From Pseudomonas syringae (lineage in GTDB: Bacteria > Pseudomonadota > Gammaproteobacteria > Pseudomonadales > Pseudomonadaceae): a stretch of DNA of 64,000 bases. Made by a program: the position numbers and the translations under genes. The DNA lies in contig NZ_WKEQ01000012.1 in assembly GCF_021605415.1 (NCBI RefSeq), positions 83,611 to 147,610 on the forward strand. The letters are read 5' to 3'. The notes below the pieces were generated by a model. The model was not told the origin of the DNA, made no database searches, and worked only from the letters and a program-made list of their open reading frames with translations. Position 1 is the first letter of the stretch; every line of letters begins with the position of its first letter. Below are positions 28,438 to 37,200 of this stretch, piece by piece.

Positions 28438-29337
28438 TCAGTTGCTTGAGAGTCGGTCGCCCCGGGCGAATTTCCAGGTGCGGATGATTTCCAGTCGGTC
28501 GATGTCCGACAGATCCCCGGTAAACGGTGCAAAGGGTGCCGCCAGTCGGACGATGCGCTGCGCCGCTTGGTCCAGCAGCGGTTGCCCGGAGGATTCCAGC
28601 ACCAGCACGTCATACAGCGAGCCGTCGCGGTTGATCGACACCATCAGCCGCAGATTGCCGTAGATCTGCTTGCGCCGCGCTTCTTCCGGGTAATTGAGAT
28701 TACCGATGCGCTCAACCTTCTTGCGCCAGTCGTCCTTGTACCAGGCGCCCTTGTCGCGCATGGTCGAGGCCGCGCTCAAGCGGTGAATGCGCGGGCGCTT
28801 GGCGTAGAGCTGTTGCTCCTTGGCCAGTTCCGCTTCGAGACTGGCAATGTCGCTGGACAACTGCGAACTGTCGAACGTCGGTGCATCCACCACCGGCTTC
28901 TTCTCGGTTTTGATCTCTTCGCGCTTGGTCGGCGCTTTTTGCTGTTTGGGCGCAACGGTGGTCACCGCAGCCTTGGGCGCGGCGTCCCGAACCTGCGGCT
29001 TGGCGGCCGGTGGCGGGGTGACTTTCTTGACCTGGTTGTCCTGGAACGGCGCGACCTCGGTGGTCTTGGGGGTCGCCTTCTTGTCGAGGGTGCCGCTGCC
29101 TTCCTGATTTTCCTGGGCGAGGAAATCGGCCTTCTTCGGCTTGGTATCGCTCTTGAAGGTGGCCAAAGTGATTTCGAGGGTTTTGCTGATCTGCTTGGGC
29201 TCGACCATGGTGAAACCGACGCCGAGCAGCAGCGCCAAATGAATCAGCGCCGCGAGAAACAGGGTAAATCCGAGGCGATCGGCCGGGCGCACGCCACGGT
29301 GGGCGAGTTCGAGGGGCAGATCGGACGGAAGGGTCAT
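28438..29337 (-). CDS. tonB3: energy transducer TonB family protein (TonB3-like)
   Basis: A 299-residue TonB-type protein. One N-terminal TM helix (about 24-43) is followed by a long Lys/Pro/Ala-rich periplasmic linker and a C-terminal TonB fold (NLRLMVSINRDGSLYDVLVLESSG). Its place next to gshB and the pilGHIJ genes matches PAO1 tonB3 (PA0406), which is connected with twitching motility rather than iron uptake. The linker is longer than the textbook X-Pro spacer and includes a coiled-coil-like stretch (SDIASLEAELAKEQQ). Confidence 0.88.
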   Translation of the reverse strand: MTLPSDLPLELAHRGVRPADRLGFTLFLAALIHLALLLGVGFTMVEPKQISKTLEITLATFKSDTKPKKADFLAQENQEGSGTLDKKATPKTTEVAPFQDNQVKKVTPPPAAKPQVRDAAPKAAVTTVAPKQQKAPTKREEIKTEKKPVVDAPTFDSSQLSSDIASLEAELAKEQQLYAKRPRIHRLSAASTMRDKGAWYKDDWRKKVERIGNLNYPEEARRKQIYGNLRLMVSINRDGSLYDVLVLESSGQPLLDQAAQRIVRLAAPFAPFTGDLSDIDRLEIIRTWKFARGDRLSSN

Positions 29338-29397
29338 GACAGAAAAACCAACATCGCGTTTTTACGGGCCCGGCATGATAACGCAATGTTGGTTTTT

Positions 29398-29440
29398 AGC
29401 CTCAAGCTGCAAGCTTGAAGCGACAAGCTGCATGTGATCG
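29398..29440. repeat. CAAGCTGCAAGCTTGAAGC repeat
   Basis: Imperfect inverted repeat built of AAGCTGCAAGCTTG units between gshB and tonB. Related clusters occur around metF and ahcY (60.66-63.42 kb), so this is a dispersed repeat family. Confidence 0.6.
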
Positions 29441-29449
29441 AGATCAAAC

Positions 29450-30415
29450 TTATGGCTTTACGCTCGCAGCTTTCAGCTTCTTCTCAATGGCCTCCATCAG
29501 CATGCCGCCGATGTCGGTGCCGAACGCGTTGTCGATTTCGCGGATGCAGGTCGGGCTGGTCACGTTGATTTCGGTCAGGTGTTCGCCGATCACGTCCAGA
29601 CCTACAAACAGCAGGCCTTTCTCGCGCAGGGTCGGGCCGACCTGGGCGGCGATCCAGCGATCCTTGTCGGTCAGCGGACGAGCTTCGCCACGGCCACCGG
29701 CGGCGAGGTTGCCACGGGTTTCACCGAGTGCCGGGATCCGCGCCAGGCAGTAATCAACCGGCTCGCCATCGATCATCAGGATGCGCTTGTCGCCATCGAC
29801 GATGGCCGGCAGGTAGCCCTGAATCATGATTTGCTGCTGACCGTGCAGGGTCAGGGTTTCCAGAATCACCGACAGGTTCGGATGGCCGGCGGTGTGACGG
29901 AAGATCGACGAGCCGCCCATGCCGTCCAGCGGCTTGAGGATCACGTCGCCGTGGTGGTCGGCGAATTCGCGCAGTACGTCCGGGCGACGGCTGACGATGG
30001 TCGGCGGCGTGCACTGCGGGAACAACGTGGCAAACAGCTTTTCGTTGCAGTCACGCAGGCTCTGCGGCTTGTTCACCACCAGCACGCCAGCGGCTTCGGC
30101 TTGTTCGAGCAAATAGGTGGAGTAGACGAACTCCATGTCGAACGGCGGATCCTTGCGCATCAGGATCACGTCCAGGTCGCTGAGCAGCGAATCCTGTTCG
30201 GCGTCCAGTTCGAACCATTTTTCCGGGTTGGCGAAGACCTTCAGCGGACGCATGCGCCCCCGAGCCTGACCTTCAGCCTGATACAGGTCGCGCTGTTCCA
30301 TATAGAACAGTTCCCAGCCGCGCTTCTGCGCGGCCAGCAGCATGGCCAGCGAGCTATCCTTTTTATAGGAAATGCTGGCGATAGGGTCCATGACAATCCC
30401 GACGCGAACGCTCAT
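29450..30415 (-). CDS. gshB: glutathione synthetase
   Basis: A 321-residue ATP-grasp enzyme ligating gamma-glutamylcysteine and glycine. The N terminus MSVRVGIVMDPIASISYKKD, the ATP site VILKPLDGMGGSSIFR and the C-terminal ETRGNLAAGGRGEARPL and INVTSPTCIREID are characteristic. It is the upstream partner of tonB and is divergent from pilG. Confidence 0.97.
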   Translation of the reverse strand: MSVRVGIVMDPIASISYKKDSSLAMLLAAQKRGWELFYMEQRDLYQAEGQARGRMRPLKVFANPEKWFELDAEQDSLLSDLDVILMRKDPPFDMEFVYSTYLLEQAEAAGVLVVNKPQSLRDCNEKLFATLFPQCTPPTIVSRRPDVLREFADHHGDVILKPLDGMGGSSIFRHTAGHPNLSVILETLTLHGQQQIMIQGYLPAIVDGDKRILMIDGEPVDYCLARIPALGETRGNLAAGGRGEARPLTDKDRWIAAQVGPTLREKGLLFVGLDVIGEHLTEINVTSPTCIREIDNAFGTDIGGMLMEAIEKKLKAASVKP

Positions 30416-30558
30416 TGGGTTTTCCTCGAAAATGGGTGACCGGAACGGTACGTAAAAAGTGCCGCCAGAGTGGCGCCGGGCGGGTTTTCGGTCAAGGGAA
30501 AACCCGTCGATAGATTGGATTTGGAGACTGTGCTAAAAAGGCTGCCAAGTCATGCTGG

Positions 30559-30575
30559 CCCTTGAGCATCAAGGG
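30559..30575. promoter_or_regulatory. palindrome in the pilG leader
   Basis: CCCTTGA-GCA-TCAAGGG is a perfect 7-base inverted repeat 55 bases before pilG. It could be an operator or an mRNA hairpin. I did not find a convincing -35/-10 pair around it. Confidence 0.3.
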
Positions 30576-30629
30576 TTTCGAGCGCAAAACGGACAAATTG
30601 ATTCGCAAAGGCGACGGTAGAGCCCTCTT

Positions 30630-31034
30630 ATGGAACAGCAGTCCAGCGCCTTGAAAGTGATGGTGATCGACGACTCGAAAACAATTCGCCGTACGGCCGA
30701 AACCTTGTTGAAGAATGTGGGGTGCGAAGTCATCACGGCGATTGACGGTTTCGACGCCCTGGCGAAGATCGCCGACCACCATCCCGGGATCATCTTCGTC
30801 GACATCATGATGCCGCGTCTGGATGGTTATCAGACCTGCGCTTTAATCAAGAACAACAGCGCATTCAAGGCCACGCCGGTGATCATGCTGTCGTCCAGGG
30901 ACGGGTTGTTCGACAAGGCCAAGGGGCGGATTGTCGGCTCCGATCAATTTTTGACCAAGCCGTTCAGCAAGGAAGAACTGCTCGACGCGATCCAGGCCCA
31001 CGTTCCGGGCTTTGCCGCCGTTTTGTCGCAGTAA
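30630..31034 (+). CDS. pilG: twitching motility response regulator PilG
   Basis: A 134-residue single-domain CheY-like receiver of the Pil-Chp system, promoting pilus extension. The acidic pocket is VIDDS near residues 12-16, the phospho-acceptor is Asp58 in FVDIMMPRLDG and the conserved Lys is in FLTKPFS. It opens the cluster pilG-pilH-pilI-pilJ-chpA-chpC. Confidence 0.96.
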   Translation: MEQQSSALKVMVIDDSKTIRRTAETLLKNVGCEVITAIDGFDALAKIADHHPGIIFVDIMMPRLDGYQTCALIKNNSAFKATPVIMLSSRDGLFDKAKGRIVGSDQFLTKPFSKEELLDAIQAHVPGFAAVLSQ

Positions 31035-31094
31035 GACACGCACAATGACGCTCGGCCAGCGGGCCCGGTGTCGACAAGAAAAATGGGGAAAACC

Positions 31095-31460
31095 ATGGCA
31101 CGTATCCTGATCGTCGATGATTCGCCGACCGAAATGTACAAACTCACTGGCATGCTGGAAAAACACGGCCATGAAGTGTTGAAGGCCGAGAACGGCGCCG
31201 ACGGCGTGGCCCTGGCCCGACAGGAAAAGCCTGACGCGGTGCTGATGGACATCGTCATGCCCGGCCTCAATGGTTTCCAGGCGACCCGGCAGCTGACCAA
31301 GGATGCTGAAACCAGTCACATTCCGGTGATCATCATCACCACCAAGGATCAGGAGACCGACAAGGTCTGGGGCACGCGTCAGGGCGCCAAGGACTACCTG
31401 ACCAAACCGGTCGATGAAGAAACCCTGATCAAAACCCTGAACAACGTGCTGGCCGGCTGA
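31095..31460 (+). CDS. pilH: twitching motility response regulator PilH
   Basis: A 121-residue CheY-like receiver, the second regulator of Pil-Chp, which opposes or tunes PilG. The start MARILIVDDSPTE at 31095 follows GGGGAAAA; the acceptor is Asp52 in LMDIVMPGLNG and the Lys is in YLTKPVDEE. It lies 60 bases after pilG and 10 bases before pilI. Confidence 0.96.
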   Translation: MARILIVDDSPTEMYKLTGMLEKHGHEVLKAENGADGVALARQEKPDAVLMDIVMPGLNGFQATRQLTKDAETSHIPVIIITTKDQETDKVWGTRQGAKDYLTKPVDEETLIKTLNNVLAG

Positions 31461-31470
31461 CCGCGCCGCC

Positions 31471-32010
31471 ATGAAGGAATTGCTGACCGCGTTCGAACTG
31501 TTGTTGCAGATCGACCAGCGCTGCCGTTTGCTGGCAGCGGACTTGCCGTCACAACCCGGACGGCAGGATCGCTGGAGCGGGATCGGCTTTCGCCTTGGCG
31601 AGCAATGGTATGTCGCGCCCATGGGTGAAGTCGGCGAAGTGCTGCACGAACCGCGATTCACCCAGTTGCCCGGGGTCAAATCCTGGGTGAAGGGCGTGGC
31701 CAATTTGCGTGGAAGGCTATTGCCGATCATGGATCTGGGCGGGTTCTTCGGCTATGAACTGTCGCCGGTGCGCAAGCAGTGCCGGGTGCTGGTGGTCGAG
31801 CATGGCGATGTGTTCGCCGGGCTGATGGTCGATGAGGTCTTCGGCTTGCAGCATTTCGAGCAGAACAGCTACGAAGCGCTTCCCGTCGACAACCGACGAG
31901 GCCCGATGGCGACGTTCGTCCAGGGCCGTTTCCGGCGCGAGCAGGACTGGCAAGTGTTCAGCCTGTTTGCGCTGGCGCAATCCCAGGCCTTCATGAACGT
32001 AGCGATATAA
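31471..32010 (+). CDS. pilI: CheW-like adaptor PilI
   Basis: A 179-residue single CheW-domain coupling protein that should connect the receptor PilJ to the kinase ChpA. The segments GIGFRLGEQWYVAPMGEVGEVL, VKGVANLRGRLLPIMDL and VDEVFGLQHFE follow the CheW fold. The ribosome-binding sequence is weak, so expression may depend on coupling to pilH, which ends 10 bases earlier. Confidence 0.93.
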   Translation: MKELLTAFELLLQIDQRCRLLAADLPSQPGRQDRWSGIGFRLGEQWYVAPMGEVGEVLHEPRFTQLPGVKSWVKGVANLRGRLLPIMDLGGFFGYELSPVRKQCRVLVVEHGDVFAGLMVDEVFGLQHFEQNSYEALPVDNRRGPMATFVQGRFRREQDWQVFSLFALAQSQAFMNVAI

Positions 32011-32027
32011 CCAATACAACACCGAAC

Positions 32028-32121
32028 CCTGTGGGAGCGGGCTTGCCCGCGATGGGGCCGGCACATCCGATATAGATATCGACTGACCTGACGCTATCGC
32101 GGGCAAGCCCGCTCCCACAGG
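32028..32121. repeat. REP inverted pair inside the Pil-Chp cluster
   Basis: CCTGTGGGAGCGGGCTTGCC at 32028-32047 continuing to CGCGATG, with its inverse at about 32095-32121. It is the GCGGGCTTGCCCGC subtype. Unusually, it lies between co-directional genes of one cluster (pilI and pilJ). Confidence 0.9.
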
Positions 32122-32164
32122 TTTCTCGGTGAGCTTCAAGTTCGCGGGTTAAGGGCGAGAACCG

Positions 32165-34225
32165 ATGATAAAAGCAATAACAGGCACACCCGGGGAAGGG
32201 TCGCGCAGCCGCTCGCAGATCATTGTGCTGTTTATCGCGCTGATCGTGTTCATCATGCTGCTGTTCGCCAACTTCGCGTACCTCAACACCCAATCCAACT
32301 ACGACAAGCAGTACATCGGCCACGCCGGTGAGTTGCGCGTGTTGTCGCAACGTATCGCCAAGAACGCCACCGAAGCTGCCGCCGGCAAGGCTGCCGCGTT
32401 CAAATTGCTCAGCGATGCGCGCAACGATTTTGCCCAGCGCTGGGGTTATTTGAAGAAGGGCGATCCGGTCACCGGCCTGCCACCGGCTCCGGCCGCCGTA
32501 CGCCCGGAAATGCGCGCCGTGCAGCTGGACTGGGAACGTCTGCTGAAAAACACCGACGCCATTCTCTCCAGCGAACAGACCGTGCTGTCTCTGCATCAGG
32601 TCGCGGCAACCCTGGCCGAGACCGTGCCGCAGTTGCAGATCGAATACGAGAAAGTCGTGGAGATTCTGTTGCAGCGCGGCGCCCCGGCCGGTCAGGTGGC
32701 GATGGCCCAGCGTCAATCGTTGCTGGCCGAACGCATTCTCGGCGCGGTCAACACCGTGCTGTCCGGCGACGAAAATTCCCAGCAAGCCGCCGATGCCTTT
32801 GGCCGCGATGCCACGCGTTTCGGCCAGGTGCTCAACGGCATGCTGCAAGGCAATCCGGCCCTGAAAGTCAGCCAGGTCGAAGACCGTGACGCCCGGGCGC
32901 GCTTGAGCGAAATTTCCGAGCTGTTCCAGTTTGTCTCCGGCTCCGTGGATGAAATCCTCGAAACCTCGCCGGAGCTGTTCAAGGTGCGCGAGTCGGCAAC
33001 TAATATTTTCAGCCTGTCGCAAACCCTGCTCGACGAAGCCTCGCACCTGGCCACCGGTTTCGAAAACCTGGCGGGCGGGCGCAACACCGACACCATCGGC
33101 GGCTACGTGCTGGGCTTGCTGGCGCTGGCCTCGATCATCCTGATCGGCATGGTCATGGTTCGCGAAACCAACCGTCAGCTACGCGAAACCGCCGAGAAGA
33201 ACGAGCGCAACCAGAACGCGATCATGCGCTTGCTCGACGAAATCGAAGACCTCGCCGACGGCGACCTCACGGTGACCGCTTCGGTGACCGAAGACTTCAC
33301 CGGCACCATCGCCGACTCGATCAACTATTCCGTCGATCAGCTGCGCGATCTGGTGGCGACGATCAACCTCACCGCCGGCCAGGTTGCCGCTGCCGTGCAG
33401 GAAACCCAGGCTACCGCCATGCACCTGGCACAAGCTTCGGAGCATCAGGCCCAGCAGATTTCCGAAGCGTCCACGGCGATCAGCGACATGGCCGAATCCA
33501 TCGACCAAGTGTCGGCCAGCGCCGCCGAGTCCTCGGCGGTGGCCGAGCGTTCGGTGAAAATCGCCAACAAGGGCAACGAGGTGGTGCACAACACCATCCA
33601 CGGTATGGACAACATCCGTGAACAGATTCAGGACACCGCCAAGCGCATCAAGCGTCTGGGCGAGTCGTCCCAGGAAATCGGCGACATCGTCAGCCTGATC
33701 GACGACATTGCTGACCAGACCAACATCCTCGCCCTCAACGCCGCCATCCAGGCGTCCATGGCCGGTGATGCCGGACGCGGGTTTGCCGTGGTCGCCGACG
33801 AAGTGCAGCGGCTGGCCGAGCGTTCGTCCGCCGCCACCCGGCAAATCGAAACACTGGTGCGGGCGATCCAGACCGACACCAACGAAGCCGTCATTTCCAT
33901 GGAGCAGACCACCACTGAGGTGGTACGCGGCGCGCGGCTGGCGCAGGATGCCGGAGTGGCCCTGGAAGAAATCGAGGGCGTGTCGAAAACCCTGGCGGCG
34001 CTGATCCAGAGCATTTCCAACGAGGCCCAGCAACAGACGTTGTCGGCGGGGCAGATTTCCCTGACGATGAACGTGATCCAGCAGATCACGACGCAGACCT
34101 CGTCCGGTTCCACGGCCACTGCCGAGAGCATCGGCAACCTGACGAAAATGGCCAGTCAGCTGCGCCGCTCGGTGTCCGGTTTCACCTTGCCGGCGGCGCC
34201 CGCGCAAACGACAGGCAAAACGTAA
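32165..34225 (+). CDS. pilJ: type IV pili methyl-accepting chemotaxis receptor PilJ
   Basis: A 686-residue membrane receptor for Pil-Chp. TM1 is near residues 21-40 ([20 protein letters not shown]), the periplasmic part carries PilJ-type sensor modules (about 45-310), TM2 is near 313-330, then HAMP and the methyl-accepting signalling domain with its hairpin tip [20 protein letters not shown]. The tip differs slightly from canonical chemoreceptors, as in PAO1 PilJ. No cognate methyltransferase gene (pilK) follows. Confidence 0.96.
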   Translation: MIKAITGTPGEGSRSRSQIIVLFIALIVFIMLLFANFAYLNTQSNYDKQYIGHAGELRVLSQRIAKNATEAAAGKAAAFKLLSDARNDFAQRWGYLKKGDPVTGLPPAPAAVRPEMRAVQLDWERLLKNTDAILSSEQTVLSLHQVAATLAETVPQLQIEYEKVVEILLQRGAPAGQVAMAQRQSLLAERILGAVNTVLSGDENSQQAADAFGRDATRFGQVLNGMLQGNPALKVSQVEDRDARARLSEISELFQFVSGSVDEILETSPELFKVRESATNIFSLSQTLLDEASHLATGFENLAGGRNTDTIGGYVLGLLALASIILIGMVMVRETNRQLRETAEKNERNQNAIMRLLDEIEDLADGDLTVTASVTEDFTGTIADSINYSVDQLRDLVATINLTAGQVAAAVQETQATAMHLAQASEHQAQQISEASTAISDMAESIDQVSASAAESSAVAERSVKIANKGNEVVHNTIHGMDNIREQIQDTAKRIKRLGESSQEIGDIVSLIDDIADQTNILALNAAIQASMAGDAGRGFAVVADEVQRLAERSSAATRQIETLVRAIQTDTNEAVISMEQTTTEVVRGARLAQDAGVALEEIEGVSKTLAALIQSISNEAQQQTLSAGQISLTMNVIQQITTQTSSGSTATAESIGNLTKMASQLRRSVSGFTLPAAPAQTTGKT

Positions 34226-34246
34226 AGCATGTTGAGTGGAGCGGTT

Positions 34247-37200
34247 ATGGGCGATCGGCACGACTACGTGGCCCTCGAATGGGTCAAGGGCGAAATTGCC
34301 GAAACGCTGAAACAGGCGCATCAGGCGGTGGAAGCCGTGCTTGATGACCCGCAGGCGTCGCCCGCGCTGGACGATTGCCTGGCCTGCATCCATCAGGTGC
34401 ACGGCAGTTTGCAAATGGTCGAGTTCTACGGCGCGGCATTGCTCGCTGAAGAAATGGAGCACCTGTGCGCGGCGCTGCAACAGAATCGGGTCAACCATCG
34501 CGATGAAGCCTTGCACCTGTTGTTGCAAGCCCTCGGCCAGTTGCCAACCTACCTCGACCGCGTACAAGGCGCCCGGCGTGATTTGCCGCTGGTGGTGCTG
34601 CCGCTGATCAACGATTTGCGCAGCGCCCGGGGCGAAACATTGCTGTCGGAAACCAGTCTGTTCAGCCCGCAACTGCCCGAGCTGCCGCCGTTGAGCGATG
34701 AAGCGCTGGCGCTGCTCGAACCGGCGGAGCTGCCCAATGTGCTGCGCAAATTGCGCCAGACGCTGCAAATGGCCCTGGTCGGTCTGCTGCGTGAACAGGA
34801 CGACCTGACGCATCTCGGTTACCTGGCCAAAGTGTTCACTCGTCTCGAAGCACTGTGCGCCGATGCGCCGCTGAGCCCGTTGTGGCAAGTGGCCTCGGCA
34901 CTGGTCGAGGGCATGCGTGAAGGTAAGATCGCCAACAGCCCGGCCCTGCGCAGTCTGTTCAAGGATGCGGATAAAGAACTCAAACGCTTGCTTGACCAAG
35001 GCATGCCGGGTATCAACCGGCCGCCACCGCCGGAGCTGCTCAAAAGTCTGTTGTTCTATATTGCCAAGGCCGAACATCCCACCGGGCAGATGCTGACCAT
35101 GAAAGACCGCTACTCCCTGGACGACGCGTTGCCCGACAGCGCGATGGTCGATGAAGAACGCGCGCGCCTCGCCGGCCCCGACCGCGACGCCATGCGCTCG
35201 GTGCTCGCGGCACTTTGCGAGGAACTGGTGCGGGTCAAGGAGCGGCTCGACCTGTTCGTGCGCAGCGACCGCCAGCATGCGTCGGATCTGGACAGTCTTC
35301 TGGCGCCTCTGCGCCAGATCGCCGACACCCTCGCGGTGCTCGGTTTCGGCCAGCCGCGCAAAGTCATCATCGATCAACTGGCGGTGGTGCTGAGCTTGGC
35401 CCAAGGACAGCGCGAACCCAACGACGCGATCCTGATGGACGTTGCCGGCGCCTTGCTCTATGTCGAGGCGACGCTGGCCGGCATGGTCGGCACAGTCGAA
35501 CCGGAGAGCCGGGAAGACGCGCGGCTGCCGACCACCGACCTGACGCAGATCCACCAGATCGTCATCAAGGAAGCGCGTATCTGCCTGCAACAGGCCAAAG
35601 ACATGATCATCGATTACATCGACGCCGATTGGGATCGCCAGCAACTGCAAACGCTGCCAGCCCTGTTGACGCAGGTGCGCGGCGCGCTGGCGATGATTCC
35701 GCTGAACCGTGCCGCCAGTCTGGTCGAGGCTTGCAACGGGTTTATCCGCGAGCATCTGCTGCTCGATTCCCGCGAGCCGGGCTGGCAGCAACTGGAGCAC
35801 CTGGCCGACGTCATCACCAGCCTCGAATATTATCTGGAGCGCCTGAACGACGATCCGCTCGCCCCCGGCGAATCTCTGCTGGACGTGGCGCAAGAGGGGC
35901 TGGCGAGCCTCGGTTACTTCCCCAGCGAACAGCACGTGCCGGTGCTCGAAGATGTGCTCAGCCCGAGCGAAGCGCTGGTGATGCAAGAGGTGCAGGCACT
36001 CGACGATCCGCACGCAGTACAGTCTCTGGCCGATGTGCTGGCGAGCCCGGTGTCGGCGCTCAACCCGCCGGCGCTGACTACGCCCGGCAGCCTGATGCCG
36101 CCGCCGGACGGTGAAGAACCGGTGGACGATGAACTGCGCGAAGTGTTCCTCGAAGAAACCGAGGAAGTCCTGCAAGTGCTGCGCGAACACCTGCCACGCT
36201 GGACGGCTGACGTCCGTGACCGTGAAGCCCTCAGCGAACTGCGTCGCGCCTTTCACACCTTGAAGGGCAGCGGGCGCATGGTGCGTGCGCTGATCCTCGG
36301 TGAGCTCGCGTGGGCGGTGGAAAACCTGCTCAATCGCGTGCTCGAAGACAGCGTCGAAACGGTCGCGGCGGTGCAGCAATTGCTCGCCGATGCGCTGCAT
36401 CTGCTGCCCGACTTGATCGACGAATTTGCCAACGACGCCCAGCGCCAGCGCAACGACGTCGATCAACTGGCGGCCCGCGCCCATGCGCTGGCCAAGGGTG
36501 ATGCACCGCCCGCCGCCGAAGACGTGGAAGACGTCGCCGCGCTCGATCCGTTGTTACTGCAGATTTTCCGCAACGAGGCCGAAATCCATCTGGCCAGCCT
36601 CAACCGTTTTCTCGATCAGGCCGCCGAGCATGTGCCGTTGGCGGCCAGCGACGAATTGCAACGAGCGCTGCATACGCTCAAGGGCAGCGCGTCGATGGCC
36701 GGCGTGCTGCCGATTACCGAACTCGCCGCGCCGCTGGATAAACTGGCGCGGGAATACAAAGCACACCAGATGAATCTGGATCTCGACGAAGTAGAGATTC
36801 TGCTGGAAGCCGAAGGCCTGTTCCGCGTCGGCCTGCGCCAGCTCAAACACGATCCATTGGCGCCGATCCCGGGCGCGCAAGCGTTGATCGAACGCGCCGC
36901 AGCGCTGCTTGCCGAACGCCTTGAATCAATCCTCAGCGCGCCCAGCAGCGGCCTGCGCATCAAGCGCGATCCGCAACTGATCAACAACTTCCTCGCTCAA
37001 GGCATGGACATCCTGCTCGACGCCGAAAGCCTGTTGCAACGCTGGCAACAGCACCCCGGCGAGCGTCAGGAATTGAGCGCACTGCTCGATGAATTGACCA
37101 CGCTGGGCGAAGGCGCACACCTGGCGGATCTGCTGCCGGTGGACGTGCTCTGCGAAGCCTTGCTCGACCTCTATGGCGCCGTGGAAGAAAGCAGTCTGGC

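Noticed and set aside
33179..36484. 1101-codon open frame antisense to chpA
   Set aside because: It is a shadow created by strong GC codon bias of chpA; the product is rich in His, Arg and Gln without recognisable domains.
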